From assembly GCA_018714545.1 (NCBI GenBank), contig DVNG01000039.1, positions 1-5,250 of the forward strand: DNA of 5,250 nt. Direction: 5' to 3'. Each line of letters opens with the position of its first letter. The stretch's first letter is position 1. This document shows, piece by piece, positions 1 through 4,807 of the stretch. The DNA is from Limousia pullorum. GTDB taxonomy: Bacteria; Bacillota; Clostridia; Oscillospirales; Acutalibacteraceae. Under the pieces are notes generated by a model. That model did not search any database and was not told the origin of the DNA. It saw only the letters and a program-made list of their open reading frames with translations. A program made the position numbers and the translations under genes.

Positions 1-633
1 CTTATAGTTCTTGCCTACACTTAATTTAAAGCCTGTTTCGATGCCGACCTTCCATGATATCATTCTCAGCAGCTCATGGCGAACAATCTGATTAAAATGA
101 TCAATAGCAAATAAAATTTCCTTACGGCACAGTCCCTTAACCACATAGGTAGTGGTGTTCCAGAATTCATTGCAGCAGTCATCGTATTCCCGGGCACTGG
201 GTTTTCTTATATGATAATCCATGTCGGTCGGAACTACAGCTTGCTGAATCCTTCCATCCTTATCCAGAATAATCTTTATCAATTTATCGTCATTCAGGTA
301 GTTTCCCAACTCTTCCAGGGGCAATAAGGTAAGGTCTATTTTATTATAATCATCAAAAAGTATTATATAGGAGTAGCCTTTCTCTTCAGCCGGGAATAGT
401 TCCATATCCTCCGGTTTTTGCATCATTATAATATTCCCGAAGCTTTTAAGCCATTCATCCTTTAAAGTAAAGGATTCCACATCTGTTACGAAGTATGTGA
501 CATCATAATCCTGGAATTCGTCCTTAGGTATATTAATATTTGCGCGTGACCCCTCAAGGGTCACAATTCGAATACGTTCATCCTGTTCTGCTAAAGAAAG
601 TACTAAATCCATCATTTCTTTTTCTGATCTCAT
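1..633 (-). CDS. aadE: Aminoglycoside 6-adenylyltransferase ANT(6)-I (AadE-like), 3' end beyond window
   Basis: Cytoplasmic enzyme family that transfers AMP from ATP to the 6-hydroxyl of streptomycin, giving streptomycin resistance. The frame stays open from ATG at 633 to base 1, giving 211 residues of a protein usually near 300, so the C-terminal third lies outside the window. Visible are the nucleotidyltransferase motif EGSRA (residues 27-31), the metal-binding pair D42/D44 in QDYDVTYFV, the third acidic residue D100 in KIDLTLLP, and the ANT(6) blocks KPSAREYDDCCNEFW, KGLCRKEILFAIDHFNQIVRHELLRM and SWKVGIETGFKLSVGKNYK. The ribosome binding site GAGGAG (complement of 641-646) sits 7 bases before the ATG. 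The gene is the last visible one of a minus-strand operon, 32 bases after the methyltransferase gene. Residues about 50-65 and 105-130 seem to differ from the common AadE as I remember it, so this may be a variant allele. Family assignment is very secure; the exact allele is not. Confidence 0.96.
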   Translation of the reverse strand, partial: MRSEKEMMDLVLSLAEQDERIRIVTLEGSRANINIPKDEFQDYDVTYFVTDVESFTLKDEWLKSFGNIIMMQKPEDMELFPAEEKGYSYIILFDDYNKIDLTLLPLEELGNYLNDDKLIKIILDKDGRIQQAVVPTDMDYHIRKPSAREYDDCCNEFWNTTTYVVKGLCRKEILFAIDHFNQIVRHELLRMISWKVGIETGFKLSVGKNYK

Positions 634-665
634 TTACATACTCCTCGTTTATTTTTTCTATATTA

Positions 666-1400
666 TTACATCTTCTTTTTTGCCGATACAATCAGCATCA
701 TTGGGCGTCGCATTTCATCCGCCATCCCCGGAATATCCATCATGTTCTCTGGCGGCTGTGGCTCCACAATCTGATTTATTATAAAACTATTTGAAAGCAG
801 TGTATTTAGATATGTGGTCAGTGTTCTATGATATTTTGTAACCTTTTCTTCCAAAAACATAGCTGTCCGTTTGCCCTCATAATAATAATTGTCCACCGGG
901 AAATGCAGTATTTCTCCTTTTTCGTTATAATACCAGTCTTGTGTTCCATGAGCAGTAAAAACAGGATGTTCAACTGTAAAAACTAAATTGCCACCAGCCT
1001 TCAGCATCCTATATATCTTTTTTATTAAATTCTCATAGTCTGCTACATAATGAAACGCAAGCGAACTTAGTATTACATCAAAGCTCTCCTCTGGGAAATC
1101 CACATCTTCTATGGCACAGCATTCATATTCAATCTGTGGAAAATGGGTTTTTCCTTTTGCTACTTCGAGCATTTTATGAGAAATATCAACACCTACTACA
1201 GAGGAAGCACCGTTTTCCATCGCATATATACAGTGCCATCCATAGCCGCATCCTAAATCAAGCACACGCTTACCCTTAAAATCAGGTAGCATCTTTTTCA
1301 AAGTCTCCCATTCTCCCGCACCAGCCAGTCCTTTCTGCGAGCGACTCATTTGACTGTATTTTTGAAAAAATATATTATCATCATATTTGTTTTCTTTCAT
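666..1400 (-). CDS. Class I SAM-dependent methyltransferase, substrate unknown
   Basis: This 244-residue soluble protein has a Rossmann-type methyltransferase fold. Motif I is VLDLGCGYG (residues 46-54), the acidic residue ending strand beta-2 is D72 in VVGVDIS, and motif IV-like FDVILSSLAFHYV spans 107-119, followed by a typical YRMLKAGGNLVFTVEHP strand. It resembles the methyltransferase 11/25 group acting on small molecules; I see no rRNA-methylase signature. The start is ATG at 1400, with a GAGGAGAG ribosome binding site (complement of 1406-1413) 5 bases upstream. It begins 20 bases inside the end of the upstream nucleotidyltransferase gene, which suggests translational coupling, and it ends 32 bases before the ANT(6) start. 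From memory, a methyltransferase of this kind often accompanies ant(6) genes in Gram-positive resistance clusters, but I know of no demonstrated substrate. The methyltransferase call is secure; a resistance role is inference. Confidence 0.93.
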   Translation of the reverse strand: MKENKYDDNIFFQKYSQMSRSQKGLAGAGEWETLKKMLPDFKGKRVLDLGCGYGWHCIYAMENGASSVVGVDISHKMLEVAKGKTHFPQIEYECCAIEDVDFPEESFDVILSSLAFHYVADYENLIKKIYRMLKAGGNLVFTVEHPVFTAHGTQDWYYNEKGEILHFPVDNYYYEGKRTAMFLEEKVTKYHRTLTTYLNTLLSNSFIINQIVEPQPPENMMDIPGMADEMRRPMMLIVSAKKKM

Positions 1401-2250
1401 CTGAACTCTCCTCGTTTAAAAAGTTATTTATCTCCGATACAATTTCATTCACTTCATTATAAAGCTTCTCGGTCATGTCGTAGCATTCAAAAAGTGAGAT
1501 ACCGAGTACTTCAAAAATATGATTTACCTTCTCGGTATATTTTTCAGGTTTATGTTCAAAAGTTTCAAGCAGTTTTATAGCTTTCTTTTCGTTGATACAA
1601 TAAGCATTATTACATGCAAATAACACTTGATTTAAACATGAAACTATACGAAAAACATGACCCGCAATATAATATTTATCGTCTGTTCCCGAATTTGCTT
1701 TTACAAACATTAAAGAGAACCCTGCTTCAAACATAAAAAAGTTAACTAAACTTTTCTGCAAAGCATTGGGATAAGTTTCTGCCTGTTTTTTTAATTCGCA
1801 TAAGCTTTCATTCTTAGCATATAGTATTTTGCTAATCGCTAATTCTCCTCGATACATTGCACTAATATAACCATGGGGATGCCCAGTCTGATAATTGGCA
1901 GTAACAATTCCGTGCTCTGTATCTTTCATTATTTGTTCCACACGTTTAATATCACGTAAAATTAAATCCACATGATACCCGTTTATGACTAACCATCCGC
2001 CGCCATTAATCCAATCACCCCATGCTCCGGGAGGTACAACAAGGTTATTTCTATGCTCATCATCCAGCTTTGTAGCGAATTGATTAATAGTATTTATGTC
2101 AAATGATTCTGAATTGTAATAGATGCCGATATCTATATCCGAATCCTCTGTATGGGTGCCCCTTGCACGTGAACCACCTAAAACAATACCTTCTATATAA
2201 GACAGAGAGGATAATTTCTCTGCTACTGATTTAATAATATTATCTACCAT
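1381..2250 (-). CDS. Nucleotidyltransferase-domain protein, possible aminoglycoside nucleotidyltransferase
   Basis: This 289-residue cytoplasmic protein has the polymerase-beta/ANT-type nucleotidyltransferase signature: GGSRARGT (residues 25-32) followed by the metal ligands D38 and D40 in EDSDIDIGIYY, and a third carboxylate D95 in YHVDLILRD. The C-terminal half is helical, as in many antibiotic nucleotidyltransferases. The frame extends upstream to an ATG at 2298, but the ATG at 2250 is preferred because AAAAGGAG lies 8 bases before it; the extra 16 residues carry no recognisable feature. It is the second gene of the operon, 175 bases after the XRE regulator, and it overlaps the methyltransferase start by 20 bases. 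Family knowledge says such enzymes transfer a nucleotide to a hydroxyl of a small molecule, often an aminoglycoside or lincosamide, but neither substrate nor activity can be read here. It is clearly different from the ANT(6) encoded two genes downstream. Confidence 0.9.
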   Translation of the reverse strand: MVDNIIKSVAEKLSSLSYIEGIVLGGSRARGTHTEDSDIDIGIYYNSESFDINTINQFATKLDDEHRNNLVVPPGAWGDWINGGGWLVINGYHVDLILRDIKRVEQIMKDTEHGIVTANYQTGHPHGYISAMYRGELAISKILYAKNESLCELKKQAETYPNALQKSLVNFFMFEAGFSLMFVKANSGTDDKYYIAGHVFRIVSCLNQVLFACNNAYCINEKKAIKLLETFEHKPEKYTEKVNHIFEVLGISLFECYDMTEKLYNEVNEIVSEINNFLNEESSDERKQI

Positions 2251-2258
2251 CAAGCATG

Positions 2259-2266
2259 CTCCTTTT
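2259..2266 (-). promoter_or_regulatory. Ribosome binding site that fixes the nucleotidyltransferase start
   Basis: The minus strand reads AAAAGGAG, 8 bases upstream of the ATG at 2250. No comparable site precedes the further upstream in-frame ATG at 2298, so the shorter 289-residue product is preferred. Confidence 0.8.
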
Positions 2267-2425
2267 ATCGATTCACTGCTGTAAAAATTCCAAGCCAAAT
2301 CTTTTGCTTCTACTCAACATATTTATAATTTTTTTAATTTCACAAAAGATAGCTAATAAGCACATTATAAGAATGATTCTGATTTTTTTCTTCACTTTTA
2401 TTTTTCTCCATTTCAGCACATTGTT

Positions 2426-2650
2426 TTATTTTTGGGGTTTTTCGATTTCATCATTTTCTAATTCAATCACATCCAGAATGCCACAATTCAAGGATTCGCA
2501 GATACGAACCAGCGTTTCCATGCTGATATTTTTCCCTTTTCCCATATTAGCAATCATATTTGTGGTAAGACCGGCGGCAATCCGCAAGTCCTCTTTTCTC
2601 ATATTGCGCTCAACCAGCGTATGCCAGAGGGGTTTATAGCTTATGTGCAT
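2426..2650 (-). CDS. Small XRE/Cro-C1-type HTH transcriptional regulator
   Basis: This 74-residue protein consists almost entirely of a Cro/C1-type helix-turn-helix domain. Residues 4-30 (SYKPLWHTLVERNMRKEDLRIAAGLT) and 31-62 (with ANMGKGKNISMETLVRICESLNC) follow the five-helix pattern of the family. The tail DVIELENDEIEKPQK is short and charged, with no sensor or effector domain. It matches the small YozG-like regulators common in Clostridia and mobile elements. ATG at 2650 is supported by AGGAGG (complement of 2655-2660). It is the first gene of the minus-strand operon, directly behind the promoter at 2692-2720, and no convincing terminator separates it from the nucleotidyltransferase gene. 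Autoregulation and control of the downstream resistance genes are inferred from position. Confidence 0.9.
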   Translation of the reverse strand: MHISYKPLWHTLVERNMRKEDLRIAAGLTTNMIANMGKGKNISMETLVRICESLNCGILDVIELENDEIEKPQK

Positions 2651-2668
2651 TTATCCTCCTGCCTTTCT

Positions 2669-2680
2669 CCCGATTACGGG
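2669..2680. promoter_or_regulatory. Small palindrome in the leader of the XRE gene, possible operator
   Basis: CCCG-ATTA-CGGG is a perfect 4-bp inverted repeat around a 4-base centre, between the predicted transcription start (about 2685) and the ribosome binding site of the XRE gene. It could be an operator for the adjacent repressor-type protein or a short leader hairpin. It is short enough to be chance. Confidence 0.3.
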
Positions 2681-2691
2681 TTCCTGCTCCT

Positions 2692-2720
2692 ATTATATCA
2701 AAGTTCTTGCTATTCCACAA
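2692..2720 (-). promoter_or_regulatory. Sigma-70/SigA-type promoter of the resistance operon
   Basis: On the minus strand, -35 TTGTGG (complement of 2715-2720) is separated by exactly 17 bases from a perfect -10 TATAAT (complement of 2692-2697). Transcription should start near 2685, about 35 bases before the XRE gene ATG. It lies only about 75-100 bases from the junction with the truncated kinase, so it appears to have travelled with the cargo. Confidence 0.75.
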
Positions 2721-2790
2721 ACATTTCTTGACACAACCGCTGGTTCCGTCTGGATTGTGCTTTCCCTTTCTTCTCTTGATTACATCTACT
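2721..2790. other. Unassigned segment between operon promoter and kinase remnant
   Basis: These 70 bases belong to neither the operon nor the recognisable kinase. The kinase frame is closed by a TGA at 2777-2779, and the other frames give no peptide I recognise. The transition from cargo to kinase must lie at its right edge, somewhere in 2785-2801. I see no inverted repeat long enough to be a transposon end. Confidence 0.4.
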
Positions 2791-2791
2791 T

Positions 2792-3412
2792 AGCCATAAG
2801 CTGAAAACTCCCCTGACGGCCATATCTACCAGCGCAGACGTGCTGGCCATGGAACATGGGGATAACGAGTGGGTACAGAATATACAGGTGCAGTCCGGCA
2901 GGCTTGCCAGGCTGATTACAAACCTGATCACCCTTTCACGCCTGGACGAGGAGCGCCCCGCTTTGGAAAAGAGCGAATTTTCGCTCAGCGATGCACTGTG
3001 GGAGACAGCGGATTCCTTCCTGCCGCTGATGCGGGCAAGGGGCAAGGCCTATTCCCAAAGCATTGGGGACGGCCTGGTCGTCAACAGCAACCGCGCCGCC
3101 GTGCAGCAGATGGCAAGTATTTTGCTGGATAACGCCATAAAGCATTCGCCCCCCGGCGCAAAAATCAGCCTGAAAGCCTTCCGCAAAGGGCGCAGAATTG
3201 TAATAGAAGTATCGAACACCTGCGAAGAGCTTGCACGCCCGGAACTGAAGCACCTTTTCGACCGTTTCTACCGTGTGGATCAATCCCATTCCGAAACAGC
3301 CAGTGGCAGCGGAATTGGGCTGTCTGTAGCGAAAGCAACTGCCGAAGCGTTGGGCGGAAAAATTCATGCGGAACTGTCTGGCAACGTCATATGTTTTCAA
3401 ATTACACTTTAA
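2792..3412 (+). pseudogene. 5'-truncated sensor histidine kinase (HisKA and HATPase_c domains only)
   Basis: Membrane-bound two-component kinases of this family sense a signal and phosphorylate a response regulator from a conserved His. Here the frame shows the H-box SHKLKTPLTAIST with His at 2795-2797, then the rest of the dimerisation helix pair (QSGRLARLITNLITLSRL), the N-box LLDNAIKHSPPGA, a degenerate G1 region (IEVSNTCEEL), the F-box FDRFYRVD and the G2 box GSGIGLSVAKATAEALGG. It ends with ITL and TAA at 3410-3412. Everything upstream is missing: no sensor domain, no transmembrane helices, and a stop codon at 2777-2779 in frame. Internal GTG (2840) and ATG (2849) codons could start only a protein lacking the phospho-accepting His. 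Composition is GC-richer than the operon to the left and similar to the Ppx/GppA gene on the right, so this is probably host sequence cut by arrival of the cargo. The response-regulator partner is not in the window. Confidence 0.88.
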
Positions 3413-3424
3413 AAACAAACCCGC

Positions 3425-3473
3425 CCTGTTCAAATTTTCACCGCGCAATTCCGTGAAGTTTGCAGGAAACAGG
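3425..3473 (+). terminator. Candidate stem-loop/terminator after the kinase gene
   Basis: An imperfect hairpin starts 13 bases after the kinase stop. CCTGTT (3425-3430) pairs with AACAGG (3468-3473), and CAAA pairs with TTTG and TTCAC with GTGAA further in, around an 11-base loop. One 5-base bulge interrupts the stem. It is followed by a broken T tract (CTTTCTTTC, 3474-3482). It may end the kinase transcript, but the bulge and broken T run keep confidence moderate. Confidence 0.4.
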
Positions 3474-3495
3474 CTTTCTTTCATTTCCAAACAGC

Positions 3496-3522
3496 AAAAA
3501 AGGCAGGGCACCCTGAACTGCC
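3496..3522 (-). terminator. Candidate rho-independent terminator for leftward transcription
   Basis: On the minus strand, GGCAG (complement of 3518-3522) pairs with CTGCC (complement of 3502-3506), followed at once by six T residues (complement of 3496-3501). It would stop transcripts coming from the Ppx/GppA side. The stem has only 5 bp and competes with alternative pairings of neighbouring GGGCA and TGCCC segments, including one at 3534-3538. Confidence 0.4.
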
Positions 3523-3555
3523 CCAGTAAAAACGGGCAATAGACAAAAGGCCCCC

Positions 3556-3558
3556 TAG
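3556..3558. repeat. Target-site duplication TAG, left copy
   Basis: TAG immediately outside the left terminal repeat of the insertion sequence matches TAG at 4738-4740 outside the right one. A 3-bp duplication is normal for the IS3 family, though a 3-base match alone is weak evidence. Confidence 0.65.
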
Positions 3559-3570
3559 TGTAGGAAAATA
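3559..3570 (+). repeat. Left terminal inverted repeat of the IS3-family element
   Basis: TGTAGGAAAATA is identical over 12 bp to the reverse complement of 4726-4737. A CTACA at 3574-3578 is complementary to its first five bases, giving a small internal hairpin at this end. Confidence 0.88.
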
Positions 3571-3609
3571 GAACTACATTAGGGGGTCTTAGAATGTCTG
3601 AAAAAAGGG

Positions 3610-3864
3610 ATGAAAAAGTATCCGGTTGGGATACGGGAAGAAGTTGTGGCACGAATCCGCGCGGGAGAAAGCCAATGTGCTTTGAGCCGGGAGTATGGAA
3701 TCAGCCGGTGGGCTATTCAGTGCTGGCTGAAAGAACCTGTCCTTCCCAAGATGCGAGGGCGCAAACCTGCAAAAACACTGGCGGAGTACAAGTATGAGAA
3801 CAAACGGCTAAAGATGGAAAACGAGTTATTGCGGGATTTTCTGTACTCTACAGGAAGGAAGTGA
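3610..3864 (+). CDS. IS3-family OrfA, DNA-binding subunit of the transposase
   Basis: This 84-residue protein binds the terminal repeats and contributes to the OrfAB transposase in IS3 elements. Residues about 5-42 form a helix-turn-helix (AGESQCALSREYGISRWAIQCWLKE), and 55-80 form a leucine-zipper-like coiled coil (LAEYKYENKRLKMENELLRDFL), the expected order. The start is uncertain. ATG at 3610 has no ribosome binding site at useful spacing, since AAGGG touches the ATG. The well-placed AGGGGG (3581-3586) serves an ATG at 3594 in another frame. The A6 run at 3601-3606 lies between them, and one A fewer would join them as MSEKGMKKYPVG. The stop TGA at 3862-3864 overlaps the GTG start of orfB, which lies in the -1 frame. 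Confidence 0.88.
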   Translation: MKKYPVGIREEVVARIRAGESQCALSREYGISRWAIQCWLKEPVLPKMRGRKPAKTLAEYKYENKRLKMENELLRDFLYSTGRK

Positions 3865-4718
3865 GGCCAAGGGTAAAATACGCAGTAATCTACCGTCACA
3901 GAAACGAATATCCTATATCAGTTATGTGTTGCTTCTTTCAGGTATCACGAAGCGGATATTATAATTTCGTCCATCACATGGTCAGGACGGAGAAAGACGC
4001 GGCTCTTGCAGAAATAATTGCGGAACAGAGAGAGCGCAGCTTTCGTACATACGGTTACCGCAGAATGTGGATGGTACTGGAGAAACAAGGTATTCACCGC
4101 AATCCAAAGACTATCTTACGTATCATGGAGAAGTATAATTTACTTGCGGAAATCCGGCGGCGCAGAAAATGGGTTAATATGGGGCAGCAGGTACATAAAT
4201 ACGAAAACTTGCTAAACCGTCAGTTCCATGCTAACAGACCGAACAGCAAATGGGTAACAGATATTTCTTACATCCACACAAAGCAGGGTGTGTTGTATTT
4301 ATCCATGATACGGGATTTATACGACAACAGCATCGTAGCCTACAAGACAGGGACAAAGCAGACGGTAAATCTGGTGCTTGATACTATTCAGCTGGCAATG
4401 AAGCGGGAGAAAAAAAGAGCCGCTGCGGAGCTCCACCTCCACAGCGACCAGGGGTTTCAGTACACATCGCAAGCATACTTCAACCTAACACAAGCATACG
4501 GCATTACTCCGTCAATGTCAAGGAAAGGAAATCCGTATGACAACGCGATGGCAGAAAACTTCTTCTCTATTTTGAAAACTGAATGTATCTACCGGCAGAA
4601 ACCAACAACTTTTTCAGAAGCAAATGAAATGATTGAACGCTATATCCACTTTTACAACTATGAGCGCATCCAGTTAAAGACTGGAGAGGCACCGCTTACA
4701 CGACGCCTCTCCGCATAA
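3861..4718 (+). CDS. IS3-family OrfB, DDE transposase catalytic subunit
   Basis: This 285-residue integrase-core protein cuts and joins the element ends, probably as an OrfAB fusion. An N-terminal HTH-like region (residues 1-60) precedes the YGYRRMWMVLEKQG block (64-77). The rve domain then carries D134 (WVTDISYI), D196 (LHSDQGFQYTS) and E232 (AMAENFFSILKTE). There are 35 residues between D196 and E232, and K239 follows seven residues after E232, the IS3 signature. The C-terminal HFYNYERIQLKTGEAPL is also typical. It starts at GTG 3861, sharing four bases with the orfA stop, with AGGAAGG just upstream. The orfB frame is open back to 3798, so a -1 frameshift in 3798-3864 is possible, but no A6G slippery heptamer occurs there. 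The catalytic domain looks intact. Confidence 0.95.
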   Translation: MRPRVKYAVIYRHRNEYPISVMCCFFQVSRSGYYNFVHHMVRTEKDAALAEIIAEQRERSFRTYGYRRMWMVLEKQGIHRNPKTILRIMEKYNLLAEIRRRRKWVNMGQQVHKYENLLNRQFHANRPNSKWVTDISYIHTKQGVLYLSMIRDLYDNSIVAYKTGTKQTVNLVLDTIQLAMKREKKRAAAELHLHSDQGFQYTSQAYFNLTQAYGITPSMSRKGNPYDNAMAENFFSILKTECIYRQKPTTFSEANEMIERYIHFYNYERIQLKTGEAPLTRRLSA

Positions 4719-4725
4719 AACTACA

Positions 4726-4737
4726 TATTTTCCTACA
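4726..4737 (-). repeat. Right terminal inverted repeat of the IS3-family element
   Basis: TATTTTCCTACA is the exact reverse complement of 3559-3570 and ends in CA. Unlike the left end, the adjoining inner bases repeat the end in direct orientation (CTACAT twice), so no hairpin forms here. Confidence 0.88.
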
Positions 4738-4740
4738 TAG
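4738..4740. repeat. Target-site duplication TAG, right copy
   Basis: This TAG abuts the right terminal repeat and matches 3556-3558 at the left edge. Confidence 0.65.
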
Positions 4741-4750
4741 GTGCCTTTTT
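4741..4750. terminator. Right half of a terminator split by the IS
   Basis: GCCTTTT (4743-4749) is complementary to AAAAGGC at 3545-3551 on the other side of the IS. With the IS and one TAG copy removed, the arms lie 9 bases apart. They form a 7-bp stem that extends, after one mismatch, by two more G-C pairs around a 3-base loop. A run of A before and T after suits a bidirectional rho-independent terminator between the convergent kinase and Ppx/GppA genes. In the present sequence the halves are about 1.2 kb apart, so it should no longer work as such. Confidence 0.6.
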
Positions 4751-4807
4751 ATACTGTCCACATAATTTGGAGCAGTTCATTTTTACTATGGTGCTTTTAA
4801 TTTTCTG

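Larger units (their letters stand above)
3551..3586 (+). promoter_or_regulatory. Hairpin across the left IS end, covering the transposase ribosome binding site
   Basis: CCCCCTA-G-TGTAG (3551-3563) can pair with CTACA-T-TAGGGGG (3574-3586) through 12 Watson-Crick pairs and one G-U pair around a 10-base loop. The 3' arm includes AGGGGG, the only good ribosome binding site before the transposase genes. Transcripts entering from outside would therefore fold it away, a protective device known from several insertion sequences. The outer C-rich part of the 5' arm lies in flanking DNA, not in the element as delimited here. Confidence 0.55.
3559..4737 (+). mobile_element. Complete IS3-family insertion sequence, 1179 bp
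   Basis: The element has perfect 12-bp terminal inverted repeats TGTAGGAAAATA, beginning with TG and ending with CA as IS3 elements do. It has two overlapping reading frames in the orfA/orfB arrangement, a DDE transposase with D-(35)-E spacing, and a TAG direct repeat at both edges. Its length is at the short end of the family range. Both frames look intact, so it may still be mobile, with a reservation about the orfA start. The subgroup (IS3 or IS150-like) cannot be settled without a comparison. Confidence 0.93.

Noticed and set aside
2251..2298. N-terminal extension of the nucleotidyltransferase to ATG 2298
   Set aside because: There is no ribosome binding site at 2298, while a strong one precedes ATG 2250. 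The extra residues resemble nothing.
2364..2369. A TATAAT on the minus strand in the gap before the nucleotidyltransferase
   Set aside because: No acceptable -35 lies 16-18 bases upstream and there is no extended -10, so a second promoter is not supported in this AT-rich gap.
2256..2639. A plus-strand 127-residue reading frame rich in hydrophobic residues
   Set aside because: It lies opposite the XRE gene and the AT-rich gap. The Phe/Leu/Ile runs come from T-rich DNA, and no start site supports a membrane protein.
2728..2733. A perfect TTGACA on the plus strand facing the kinase remnant
   Set aside because: No -10-like hexamer follows at 16-18 bases (the region reads TGGATT), so it is probably chance.
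2840..3412. A complete kinase gene starting at GTG 2840
   Set aside because: Homology continues in frame upstream to the H-box His at 2795-2797, and no ribosome binding site supports 2840, so this is a truncated gene.
2936..3652. A 238-residue minus-strand reading frame
   Set aside because: It is antisense to the kinase remnant and crosses the IS boundary. Its translation is rich in Cys, Phe and Arg without any family pattern, which is typical of a shadow of GC-richer coding DNA.
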